Origin: an uncultured Collinsella sp. | GTDB taxonomy: Bacteria > Actinomycetota > Coriobacteriia > Coriobacteriales > Coriobacteriaceae | Assembly: GCA_902492825.1 (NCBI GenBank) | Contig: CABUMZ010000007.1 | Location: forward strand, 1 to 27,054 | Length of the DNA: 27,054 nucleotides | Direction of reading: 5' to 3' | In this document: positions 6,758 to 15,486 of the stretch, in pieces | How positions within the stretch are numbered: the first letter of the stretch is position 1 | Layout of the letters: every line of letters starts with the position of its first letter | Notes under the pieces: model-generated | Told to the model about the DNA's origin: nothing | The model's input: only the letters and a program-made list of their open reading frames with translations | Databases searched by the model: none | Program-made: the position numbers and the translations under genes

Positions 6758-6784
6758 GTTACGCCGTTTGTAAAACGGCGTAAC
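6758..6784 (-). terminator. Hairpin immediately after the larE stop codon
   Basis: Perfect 12-bp stem, GTTACGCCGTTT (6758-6769) and AAACGGCGTAAC (6773-6784), with a 3-nt loop, directly abutting the larE stop codon (6785-6787). No T run follows on the minus strand, so it may be an RNA-stabilising or Rho-assisted end and not a classic intrinsic terminator. Confidence 0.5.
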
Positions 6785-7663
6785 CTAAAGGTTCATGTTG
6801 CCGTGGATATAGGGGGTGACCTCGGGGGAGATATGGTCGCAGCCCAGCTCGCGCAGCGCGGACTCGATAACGGCGGGCAGCGGGGTCTTGCCCTTGTCGT
6901 CAACGGAGGCACCGCCGAGGGTGGCAATCTTGGCGACATCTGCGGGTGCGGCCTCGATATGCATGCAGCCGCCGACCAAGCGCGCGCGTACCTGTGCCAG
7001 ATCAAGATTGTGCAGGTAATCCTCGCAGGCACGAATCAGGGAGACCTTCTCGCGCGTAAGCTCCTCGCCCGTGGGAACGCGCGTGGCAAGACATGCTCCC
7101 GCCGGCAGGTTCCAAACGGGATAGCCCCATGCGCGCAGGAACTCGCGCTCTTCGTCCTTGGTAAAGCCGACCTCCATAAGGGGTGAGCGTACGCCGAGCT
7201 CTTCTGCAGCGCGCATGCCGGGGCGGTAGTCACCGCGATCGCTTGCATTGCTGCCATCGATGACGGTGGGAAAGCCGAGCGACTTGGCGTGGTTGACGAT
7301 GGCGGTAAAGCCGGCGTGCTTGCAGTGGTAGCAGCGATTAGCATCGTTGCAGGCTACTTGGGGGAGCTGCAGCTGATCCACCGAAAGATTGAGCACGGGG
7401 AGCTTAAAATGTGCCCCTTCATTGGCTTGTCCATCAACGGACCGCTCAAACGAAGCCTGTTCGGGCGTGCCGATGAGCGGTGTGGTGAGATGGACGAGGA
7501 GGGTATTGGTAGGCATGATGCGGGCGCATACGGCGGCCAAAAAGCTGCTGTCAACGCCGCCGGAAAACCCGATAGCCACGCGTCCGTATGCCAAAAGCAG
7601 CTGTTCGAGCGCCGATAGCTTGTCTTGAAGCTCCTCTGCGGGTGCCGTGGTGTCTAAAATCAT
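6785..7663 (-). CDS. larE: ATP-dependent sacrificial sulfur transferase LarE
   Basis: Protein of 292 residues. LarE adenylates and then donates sulfur to the pyridinium dithiocarboxylate precursor of the nickel-pincer nucleotide cofactor of lactate racemase LarA. The PP-loop SGGVDSS (34-40) binds ATP. RCYHCK (110-115), DGSNASD (137-143), RPGMRAA and LPAGACLATR are family motifs. Cys191 in the last one aligns with the cysteine that gives up its sulfur in single-turnover LarE enzymes, so this is probably the sacrificial type and not the three-cysteine cluster type. Start ATG at 7663 has AAGGA upstream on the minus strand. No larA, larB or larC is in the window, so its partner genes must lie elsewhere or it serves another sulfur-insertion pathway. 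Confidence 0.88.
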   Translation of the reverse strand: MILDTTAPAEELQDKLSALEQLLLAYGRVAIGFSGGVDSSFLAAVCARIMPTNTLLVHLTTPLIGTPEQASFERSVDGQANEGAHFKLPVLNLSVDQLQLPQVACNDANRCYHCKHAGFTAIVNHAKSLGFPTVIDGSNASDRGDYRPGMRAAEELGVRSPLMEVGFTKDEEREFLRAWGYPVWNLPAGACLATRVPTGEELTREKVSLIRACEDYLHNLDLAQVRARLVGGCMHIEAAPADVAKIATLGGASVDDKGKTPLPAVIESALRELGCDHISPEVTPYIHGNMNL

Positions 7664-7759
7664 GAAACGATCCTTATCGTTGAGTACTCGATCGAAAACT
7701 ATAATCCTAATGCGTTACTTGCCATAAGACTTCTATCTGTGTAACGAAAGTGCAATATG

Positions 7760-7776
7760 GTATATACGTTATATAC
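7760..7776. promoter_or_regulatory. Palindrome between larE and the HAD gene
   Basis: GTATATACGTTATATAC is a perfect inverted repeat (arms GTATATA and TATATAC, centre CGT) in the 173-bp gap between divergent larE and the HAD gene. It is AT-rich against a GC-rich background. It resembles an operator, or -10 elements facing both ways. The binding protein is unknown. Confidence 0.4.
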
Positions 7777-7836
7777 AAGTTGCCAAATGCGGTAGAGTTG
7801 CAGCAACGTGACAGCGAGAGTCGATGGGGGACCGAT

Positions 7837-8487
7837 ATGATCAAGGCTGTTATTTTTGACATGGATGGAACGCTGGTCGATACCGAGCGTTTGGGGATTA
7901 GGGCCTGGAAGGCAGGCGCCGCTGAGCTGGGGCTCGCGATTGATGATGCGCTGATCCATCAGTTTATCGGTCGCACGCTACCCGATGTCATGGACATCCT
8001 CGATAAGCATTACGGCAGCCACGAGACCGCCGAGGCGATCTATGTCCGCCACAAGGAGATTCGCGACGAGATGGTCAAGACCGATCTGGAGCTTAAGGCC
8101 GGCGCCGCCGAGTGTCTAGACGAGCTGCTGGCGGCGGGCTATCACGTGGGCCTTGCGACGTCGTCGCGCCACGTTACCGCCGAGCGCAACCTTAAATCAT
8201 TCGGTCTCTTTGACAAGTTTGAAACGGTGACCTGCGGCGAGGACGTCGTGCACGGCAAGCCCGACCCCGAGATGTATCTGCTCGCCTGCGAGCGCGCGGG
8301 CTTTACTCCCGAGGAATGTGCCGTGGTCGAGGATTCGCGCAACGGCTGCGTCTCGGGCATTACGGCTGGCTGCCACGTCTTTGCCGTTCCTGATATCGTG
8401 CCGCTGCCGCAGGACGTGGTGGATGGCTGCGAGGCCGTGCTCGATACGCTGTTCGACCTGGCGGCGGCAGTCAAGGCCGTGCGCTAG
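7837..8487 (+). CDS. HAD-family hydrolase (phosphoglucomutase/phosphatase-like)
   Basis: Cytoplasmic protein of 216 residues in HAD subfamily IA. Motif I is FDMDGTLVD with nucleophile Asp8 and acid/base Asp10. A helical cap follows (about 16-80). Motif II is near GLATSSR, motif III is the Lys of HGKPDPEMYL, and motif IV is VVEDSRNG, with acidic residues for magnesium. The layout resembles beta-phosphoglucomutase and sugar-phosphate phosphatases, but the substrate cannot be read from sequence. Start ATG at 7837 is chosen because the protein fold begins there and GGGGGA precedes it; a 29-residue upstream extension covers the palindromic promoter region. It is a single gene ending in a very strong shared terminator. 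Confidence 0.85.
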   Translation: MIKAVIFDMDGTLVDTERLGIRAWKAGAAELGLAIDDALIHQFIGRTLPDVMDILDKHYGSHETAEAIYVRHKEIRDEMVKTDLELKAGAAECLDELLAAGYHVGLATSSRHVTAERNLKSFGLFDKFETVTCGEDVVHGKPDPEMYLLACERAGFTPEECAVVEDSRNGCVSGITAGCHVFAVPDIVPLPQDVVDGCEAVLDTLFDLAAAVKAVR

Positions 8488-8525
8488 ACAATTGCGGTGT
8501 TGAAACGAGCGATTGCTCACGTTTG

Positions 8526-8575
8526 CGCTCAAGCAAAAGGGGCCCGGCAATGGTCGGGCCCCTTTTGCTTGAGCG
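8526..8575. terminator. Bidirectional terminator with a 21-bp perfect stem
   Basis: Arms 8526-8546 and 8555-8575 are perfectly complementary over 21 bp around an 8-nt loop. The GC core GGGGCCCG is flanked by AAAA/TTTT, so a T run follows the GC stem when read on either strand. It separates the convergent HAD gene and LacI-type gene and can stop both. Confidence 0.9.
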
Positions 8576-8600
8576 GCGACTTAGCATACTTGCGTGCGTG

Positions 8601-9713
8601 CTATAGATACGCACCGAGGTTGATGGCCGTGGCGTCGGTCTGGCTGCTTGCCTGCGTGCTGGCGCGTTCCAGCAGGAACGGCCGCACGAGTTCTTGGCGG
8701 TTGATGTCCTCGATGGCCGTGACCGCGGTGACGGTGCGCGCGGCAGAGCCGATGTGGACGTGCTTGGTCTTTGCCGGGGCCTTGTTCTCGATTTGCTCCA
8801 TGAGCAATTGAACGCCCTTGCGGCCAATCTCGTAGCCCGGGGGCGCTACCGTAGTGAGCGGGACCGATCCACTCCAAGCGAGCGGGTTGCCATCGCAGCC
8901 TGCTACGCGTACTTGCCCGGGGACAGAGATGCCCTTGTCGACCAGCGCCGAGATAACGCCCGAGGCCAACACGTCGGTCAGGCCGACGACAAAATCGGGG
9001 CGTTCGTTCGCGGGGCGCTCGGCGATTTGGGCACCGATGCCGTAGCCGTCGGCAGCGGTATTCCATTCGCCAGCGTCGATGACTTCGATCTTGATATCGG
9101 GGTGCAGGGCGAGGGCCTTGTGAATGCCAAGCACGCGTAGGGTGAGCTGCATAAATGCTGCTCGGCCGACGACGACAATATGGTGTGCGCCGCGGGCGAT
9201 GGCGAGCTCGGCAATGATGCGACCTTGGGCCTCGTTGTCGGCCGCTACGTAGTAGCCGGGCTCGGAACAGTGGATGTCCAGATGGACGATCGGCACGGGC
9301 ATTTTAGTCATGGCCGGATGCCAGTCGGGGGACGCCATGGGCTGAACCATGACGCCGGACATCTGCGTGCCCATAAAGTAGCGCAGGTAATGGTCCTCGA
9401 GAATATCGTCGTTATCGGCGTTGGCGATGAGCAAGTCGTAGCCGTGCTTGCGGGCCTCGTTGTGGGCGCCGCTGGCGATTTGGAGCGAAAAGCCGTGATC
9501 GAGACGGGGGAGCACCAGGCCAAAGGACTTGGTGGCGCCGCCCGCGAGCTGACGGGCGCTTTGGTTGGGCAGGTAGCCAAGGCGATTGATGGTCTCGTTG
9601 ATGAGCTTGAGGGTCTCGGGGCGCAGCTTTTCGGGGTGGTTGAGCGCGTTGGAAACCGTGCCCAACGAAACCCCGGCCTCGCGCGCGACGTCGCTGATTT
9701 TTACCTTTGCCAT
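8601..9713 (-). CDS. LacI-family transcriptional regulator
   Basis: Repressor of 370 residues. The N-terminal helix-turn-helix and hinge are typical (ISDVAREAGVSLGTVSNALN, then LGYLPNQSARQLAGG). The sugar-binding periplasmic-like domain follows (SFGLVLPRLDHGFSLQIASG, QMSGVMVQPMAS, RVAGCDGNPLAWSGSVPLTTV, GYEIGRKGVQLLMEQIE). Start ATG at 9713 is set by the family N-terminus and an AAAGGGG site upstream; the reading frame stays open far beyond it, antisense to glmS, which is an artefact of codon bias. It is divergent from glmS, so an amino-sugar or sugar signal is plausible, but the effector and regulon are not shown. A terminator is shared with the HAD gene. Confidence 0.88.
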   Translation of the reverse strand: MAKVKISDVAREAGVSLGTVSNALNHPEKLRPETLKLINETINRLGYLPNQSARQLAGGATKSFGLVLPRLDHGFSLQIASGAHNEARKHGYDLLIANADNDDILEDHYLRYFMGTQMSGVMVQPMASPDWHPAMTKMPVPIVHLDIHCSEPGYYVAADNEAQGRIIAELAIARGAHHIVVVGRAAFMQLTLRVLGIHKALALHPDIKIEVIDAGEWNTAADGYGIGAQIAERPANERPDFVVGLTDVLASGVISALVDKGISVPGQVRVAGCDGNPLAWSGSVPLTTVAPPGYEIGRKGVQLLMEQIENKAPAKTKHVHIGSAARTVTAVTAIEDINRQELVRPFLLERASTQASSQTDATAINLGAYL

Positions 9714-9761
9714 AGCGGCCCCTTTGATGCGTTTCAAGTACAAGCCAGATTGTAGCATCCC

Positions 9762-9809
9762 AAACCTACCAAAAAGGGACAGGTTTATTTTGGCAGGTTT
9801 TATCTGGGG
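9762..9809 (-). repeat. Dispersed hairpin repeat, arm type AACCTGCC (copy 3, inverted)
   Basis: It reads AACCTACCAAAAAGGGACAG at its left end and TTTTGGCAGGTTTTATCTGG at its right, the reverse orientation of copies 1, 2 and 4. It lies in the lacI-glmS divergent gap, about 50 bp upstream of the lacI start codon. Confidence 0.8.
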
Positions 9810-9828
9810 AAACGCCGTTGCTAGCGCG

Positions 9829-9863
9829 ACCACCACGAAGGTGCCTGTCCCCATTGTGGTGGT
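9829..9863 (-). repeat. REP-like hairpin element, arm type ACCACCAC
   Basis: Perfect 8-bp terminal inverted repeats ACCACCAC (9829-9836) and GTGGTGGT (9856-9863) enclose a core with CCTGTCCCC, the complement of the GGGGACAGG core found in the other elements. It is only 19 bp from copy 3 of the other arm type. Confidence 0.65.
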
Positions 9864-9891
9864 TTGGACCGGCTGGACGTGTGTGCATCGG

Positions 9892-9915
9892 GTGGTATCT
9901 AAGTTGAGATACCAC
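9892..9915. promoter_or_regulatory. Candidate operator upstream of glmS
   Basis: A perfect 9-bp inverted repeat, GTGGTATCT (9892-9900) and AGATACCAC (9907-9915), has a 6-nt centre. A further half-site-like TGGTAT follows at 9919-9924. It lies ahead of the weak glmS promoter candidate. TGGTAT-type half-sites occur in operators of GntR-type amino-sugar regulators; that link is inference, and the divergent LacI-type protein is another candidate. Confidence 0.45.
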
Positions 9916-9936
9916 TTCTGGTATATCAGCTTGCGT

Positions 9937-9966
9937 TTGCGTGAGTACAATACTCGAACGTTATAC
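9937..9966 (+). promoter_or_regulatory. Possible glmS promoter
   Basis: TTGCGT (9937-9942), an 18-bp spacer and TTATAC (9961-9966) give a fair match to a -35/-10 pair, 60 bp upstream of the glmS start. Another -10-like hexamer, TACAAT at 9946-9951, has no good -35 partner. No glmS ribozyme is apparent in the short leader. Confidence 0.35.
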
Positions 9967-10025
9967 GTCTCAGCGCCCCCTGTGCGTGGACGTCTTGCAG
10001 TCACGCGAACGAAGGGATTTATCCT

Positions 10026-11873
<1,848 letters not shown>

Positions 11874-11898
11874 TCGAGTTCCGTCGTTCTAACAACTA

Positions 11899-11934
11899 AG
11901 GCCCGGCTCCGCATTTTTGACGGAGCCGGGCCTT
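11899..11934. terminator. Terminator between glmS and the GntR gene
   Basis: A 14-bp perfect stem, AAGGCCCGGCTCCG (11898-11911) and CGGAGCCGGGCCTT (11921-11934), has an ATTTTTGA-type loop and is followed by GTTG. It is placed between two convergent genes, so it may act on both strands. Confidence 0.8.
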
Positions 11935-11945
11935 GTTGCATTTGA

Positions 11946-11991
11946 CCAGATAAAACCTGCCAAAATGAACCTGTCCCTTTTTGGCAGGTTA
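11946..11991 (+). repeat. Dispersed hairpin repeat, arm type AACCTGCC (copy 4)
   Basis: A complete copy: CCAGATAAAACCTGCC at the left, CCTGTCCC in the core and TTTTTGGCAGGTTA at the right, with a 12-bp stem. Its last three bases are the complement of the TAA stop codon of the GntR gene, so the element ends inside that gene. Confidence 0.85.
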
Positions 11992-12720
11992 GCGGAGCTT
12001 GCTGGTCTCGAAGTACTCGGGGAACTGGTCCAGAACCTCGGTCTGGTTGCGGAACATCATATGCAGGTGCTTGCTGACCAAAAAGCTCGCTTCGATGGGG
12101 TCGCGACCGGCGATAGCGCGGCGAATCTGCTTGTGTTCGTTCACGATGTCCTGATTGTCGAGAACCTGCGTGGCAGCGCGCAGCCAGCGGAAGCGCTCCA
12201 GGTCGGCATTGGTCTCTTCGAGCCACGACCACACGGTGCTGCGACATGCGATGCTAAAAATCATGTGATGCATGAGGTTGTCGCTCAAAAAGAAGCCGAT
12301 GCGATCCTCTTCGGCCATGGCCTTTTCCTGCAGCGCGATGGCGCGGTCGAGCTGCTCGATGCCGGCCGACGTGGCGCGCGCACAGCATTCCACGATCACC
12401 TGCTTTTCCAGATGTTCGCGGATGTAACAGGCACTCTCGGCAAGGGTGAGGTTGATGGGTGAGACGTAGGTGCCGCTCTGGGGCACGGTGCGCACCAGGC
12501 CTTCCTGCGCCAAGCGAACCAAAGCCTCGCGCACGGGCGTGCGACCCATATCCAGGTCGTCGCAAAGTTGCTTGACGCCCAGCTTTTCGCCCGGCTTGTA
12601 GTCCAGGTAGACGATTTTGCGTCGAATGGTGTGGTAGGACTGGTCCTGTAGGCTCGTTTCCTGCTCGCCGACGTGCATCGATTCTTCCATAGCGCCTCGC
12701 AACTGTTCTATCAAACTCAT
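11989..12720 (-). CDS. GntR-family regulator, FCD (FadR) type
   Basis: Regulator of 243 residues. The winged helix-turn-helix lies at about 28-90 (YHTIRRKIVYLDYKPGEKL, then DLDMGRTPVREALVRLAQEG and SGTYVSPI). A helical FCD effector domain follows, with likely metal or ligand His residues in LMHHMIFSIA, NEHKQI and SKHLHMM. It is divergent from the YeiH-type gene 163 bp away, its probable target. The start is uncertain: the ATG at 12720 has no clear ribosome binding site, and an ATG at 12690 with GAGG upstream would remove ten residues. The TAA stop overlaps a dispersed repeat, so the original C-terminus may have been slightly altered. Confidence 0.87.
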   Translation of the reverse strand: MSLIEQLRGAMEESMHVGEQETSLQDQSYHTIRRKIVYLDYKPGEKLGVKQLCDDLDMGRTPVREALVRLAQEGLVRTVPQSGTYVSPINLTLAESACYIREHLEKQVIVECCARATSAGIEQLDRAIALQEKAMAEEDRIGFFLSDNLMHHMIFSIACRSTVWSWLEETNADLERFRWLRAATQVLDNQDIVNEHKQIRRAIAGRDPIEASFLVSKHLHMMFRNQTEVLDQFPEYFETSKLR

Positions 12721-12883
12721 ATGTCAGTTGTTAATTATGCCGCGAATCAGCTCTCCGCGGTGGGTAATTCGGCTGTTGCCTGAGAACTATTGCGGCATCT
12801 TAGTCTGTGTTTGCGCAAGGCTGCGCTCAATGTTGCCGTATCATAAGCCGTCGCAAACGTGAAACAGAAAGAAGGAATCCCAT

Positions 12884-13918
12884 ATGCAACTGGCAAATAT
12901 CGTACGCGAGCGCTGGAAAGGCGTCTTGTTCTGCCTGATCATCGCTATCCCCGCGACGTTGCTCGGCAAACAAATTGAGGTGGTCGGCGGTCCGGTATTT
13001 GCCATCCTCTTTGGTATGGTCCTGGCGCTCGTCTTTCCCAAGAATCGTCGCGAACAGCTCGCCGCCGGCGTTACCTATACGTCCAAAAAAGTCTTGCAGT
13101 ACGCGGTTATCCTGCTTGGCTTTGGCATGAACCTCTCCCAGATTCTGTCCAAGGGCGCCCAGTCGCTGCCGATTATCGTGGCGACAATCTCGACCTCGCT
13201 TGTCATCGCCTTTGTGCTCTGCCGCGTCATGAACGTGCCGGGCAAGATCGCGACGCTTGTGGGTGTGGGTTCGTCGATTTGCGGTGGTTCTGCCATCGCC
13301 GCGACCGCACCCGTCATCGATGCCGACGATCGCGAGATTGCCCAGGCCATCTCGGTCATCTTCCTGTTTAACGTTATCGCGGCGCTCGTGTTTCCGACGC
13401 TCGGCGGCATGCTCGGGCTGACCAACGAGGGCTTTGGCCTGTTTGCCGGTACCGCCATCAACGACACCTCGTCCGTAACGGCTGCGGCGAGCGCCTGGGA
13501 CAGCATGCATCCCGGCGCCAATGTGCTCGAGAGCGCCACGGTGGTCAAGCTCACCAGGACGCTGGCCATTATCCCCATCACGTTGGTCCTCGCATGCTGG
13601 CAGATGCATCTGGCGCGCAAGGCCGGCGGCGACGCCAAAAGCACGTTCTCCCTTAAACGCGCGTTTCCCATGTTTGTGCTGTTCTTTGTGCTGGCGAGCG
13701 TGATCACCACGGTACTTCAGCTTCCCGCATCCGTTACGGTGCCCATCAAGGAGCTGTCGAAGTTCTTTATCGTGATGGCCATGGCGGCTATTGGTTTTAA
13801 TACCGATATCGTCGAGCTGGTCAAAAAGGGCGGCAAGCCCATCGCGCTGGGCTTTTGCTGCTGGATTGGCATTGCGTGCATGAGTTTGGGAATGCAACAC
13901 GTACTGGGAATCTGGTAG
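12884..13918 (+). CDS. YeiH/UPF0324-type putative sulfate exporter
   Basis: Polytopic membrane protein of 344 residues in the putative sulfate exporter (PSE/UPF0324) family. About ten hydrophobic helices are visible, with the family motifs LLGFGMNLSQI, VGVGSSICGGSAIAATAPVI, LFAGTAINDTSSVTAA and ATVVKLTRTL. Start ATG at 12884 follows AGAAGGAA at suitable spacing. The sulfate-export role is a family label with little direct proof; related genes are often beside LysR or GntR regulators and linked to sulfonate or cysteine metabolism. The divergent GntR/FCD gene is its likely regulator. No clear T-rich terminator follows; a large hairpin lies at 13971. Confidence 0.85.
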   Translation: MQLANIVRERWKGVLFCLIIAIPATLLGKQIEVVGGPVFAILFGMVLALVFPKNRREQLAAGVTYTSKKVLQYAVILLGFGMNLSQILSKGAQSLPIIVATISTSLVIAFVLCRVMNVPGKIATLVGVGSSICGGSAIAATAPVIDADDREIAQAISVIFLFNVIAALVFPTLGGMLGLTNEGFGLFAGTAINDTSSVTAAASAWDSMHPGANVLESATVVKLTRTLAIIPITLVLACWQMHLARKAGGDAKSTFSLKRAFPMFVLFFVLASVITTVLQLPASVTVPIKELSKFFIVMAMAAIGFNTDIVELVKKGGKPIALGFCCWIGIACMSLGMQHVLGIW

Positions 13919-13970
13919 AGAAGCAGCTTGTTTGCGTGCTGCGTGCTGGTGAGCGCATGCTTGCGGTGGA

Positions 13971-14059
13971 GCGATAGGAGCTCTTGCGGGTATGGCTTGT
14001 CCGCAGGTTTATAAGTCCCGAAGAGCTCTTATCGCCCCGCCAGGATGGCGATGCGGGGC
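13971..14059. other. Tandem hairpins between the YeiH gene and the regulator
   Basis: The arms GCGATAGGAGCTCTT (13971-13985) and AAGAGCTCTTATCGC (14021-14035) pair over 15 bp with one G-T wobble, around a 35-nt loop. That loop contains a further GCGG/CCGC pair. A second hairpin, GCCCCGC (14034-14040) with GCGGGGC (14053-14059), follows at once and overlaps it by two bases, so the two may compete. No T run follows either stem. It may end the upstream transcript or be a structured leader for the regulator at 14185. Confidence 0.45.
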
Positions 14060-14184
14060 AACACCTATACTCGCAGGACGGCGCTTTCTGCCCTATAGTG
14101 TTTGGTGAGCAATATCGTTCAATTTTGAAACACTCGGTCGTGCGACCGTCGTCGGTTGCATGTCGCCGCGGACAGGGGCAAATC

Positions 14185-15402
14185 ATGGATAGCGATGCCA
14201 AGCTGAACATCTTGACCGAGGCCCTGGCTGCTGCCGGGGCCTCGGCATTGGCGATCGATGCGCGTGGGGGCGTCGCGATCTCGACCATGAATGACGCGGC
14301 GCTTGAGCGGGATGTGGCGGCTTTTGTCGCTGAGCGTCTCGACCGTATAGGAGACGGCGCGCGTCTGGTTATGGGGCGTGAGGGTGCGCGCCTGAGCCTG
14401 ACCGTTCGCCCCACCGACAAAGAGGGCGGGGGGCTTTGGGTCGCCGTGGTCCGCGAGGTGCGCGGCGCCGCGGCGCATTCGGGCATCGAGTGGCTCAACG
14501 CCGACGAGGTTGAGGCCCGCTACGAATCGAGCGCGTACGGCATCGTTGAGGGTGCCGCTGCGGTAGCTGCACCGGTTGCCGAGAGCTATGCGCGCGGCGT
14601 GCCCCTTATGCTCGAGGGCGAGCTGGGAGCGGGTCAGGTCGAGATCGCCAAGCGTCTCTATCTGGACGGTCCTTTTGCCGGTCAGCCCTTTGTTTCCGTT
14701 GCGCTCGATGAGCTCACCGAGCGCGGTTGGCGCCATGTGCTCAAAAGCGCCGAATCGCCGTTGTTCCAAACGGGGCTGACCCTTTGCATTGAGGGCTGGA
14801 ACGCGGTTGGCCCCCAGCGCCTCCGCGAGCTGGTTTCTACGATGACCGACACCGCGTTGGCGACGCGCTGCCATGTGGTGCTGACGGCGAATGACATGCC
14901 GGGCGGCGGCGAAAGTGATCAAGCCGCCTTTGTGACCGAGCGCTTCGCCTGTGCGGTGAGCGTGGCGCCGGCAATCGCCGAGCAGGGAGCCGCGTCGACG
15001 AAGGTTGCGCGCTATTTGGAATATCTCGCTGATGCATTTGGGACGGCAACGCCCGCGCTGTCTGCCGCGGCGACGAAGAAGCTCGATGCTTACCGCTGGC
15101 CGCGCAACTATCTGCAGCTCCGCGAGGTCTCGGAACGACTGTATATATTGGTGGGGGCGGGCACGGTGGACCGCGCTGTGGCGGAGGAAGTGCTCGCCCA
15201 AGAGGACGTGATTAAGACCGCAACCTTTGGCGCCCCGACGCTCGAAAGTGACCTGTATATCCTGCGACCGCTGGCCGATACCGAGCGAGATATCGCGCAT
15301 CTGGTTGTAGATCATCTCCACGGCAACCGAACCCGTGCGGCGGAGGTGCTGGGCATAAGCCGTACAACGCTGTGGCGCTTGCTGAAGGACGATGACCGTT
15401 GA
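14185..15402 (+). CDS. Degenerate NtrC-like regulator with Fis helix-turn-helix
   Basis: Protein of 405 residues. Residues 1-100 form an N-terminal sensory-like region. Residues about 115-325 resemble the AAA+ domain of sigma-54 activators in spacing, but key motifs are eroded: Walker A reads GELGAGQV (145-152) with Gln for the essential Lys, the Walker B region reads GLTLCIEGWN with Glu for the usual Asp-Glu pair, and no GAFTGA loop is seen. YRWPRNYLQLREVSERL (303-319) matches the conserved WPGNxRELxN segment. The C-terminus (378-400) is a Fis-type helix-turn-helix (NRTRAAEVLGISRTTLWRLL). It probably binds DNA but neither hydrolyses ATP in the usual way nor contacts sigma-54. Start ATG at 14185 follows ACAGGGGCA. 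Target genes are unknown. Confidence 0.7.
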   Translation: MDSDAKLNILTEALAAAGASALAIDARGGVAISTMNDAALERDVAAFVAERLDRIGDGARLVMGREGARLSLTVRPTDKEGGGLWVAVVREVRGAAAHSGIEWLNADEVEARYESSAYGIVEGAAAVAAPVAESYARGVPLMLEGELGAGQVEIAKRLYLDGPFAGQPFVSVALDELTERGWRHVLKSAESPLFQTGLTLCIEGWNAVGPQRLRELVSTMTDTALATRCHVVLTANDMPGGGESDQAAFVTERFACAVSVAPAIAEQGAASTKVARYLEYLADAFGTATPALSAAATKKLDAYRWPRNYLQLREVSERLYILVGAGTVDRAVAEEVLAQEDVIKTATFGAPTLESDLYILRPLADTERDIAHLVVDHLHGNRTRAAEVLGISRTTLWRLLKDDDR

Positions 15403-15486
15403 GCGAGGCGCCCGTGACCGCGCGCGACGCGTGTGCTACAGTCCAAAGCGTTATTGTTTCGATTCGGTTACGGCGTGCGAGGGCAT

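Noticed and set aside
9864..10025. glmS ribozyme upstream of glmS
   Set aside because: The leader after the likely promoter is only about 60 nt, and no ribozyme-like core or pseudoknot was seen.
12737..12798. ATGCCGC and GCGGCAT in the GntR-YeiH gap as an operator
   Set aside because: The 7-bp arms are about 48 bp apart and imperfect in the surrounding sequence, so the pairing may be chance.
12827..13900. 357-codon minus-strand frame opposite the YeiH gene
   Set aside because: Gln/Arg/His/Asp-rich antisense translation with no signal or domain; the plus strand encodes a clear membrane protein.
14119..15321. 400-codon minus-strand frame opposite the NtrC-like regulator
   Set aside because: Antisense shadow with no recognisable domain; the plus strand has a good ribosome binding site and a Fis helix-turn-helix.
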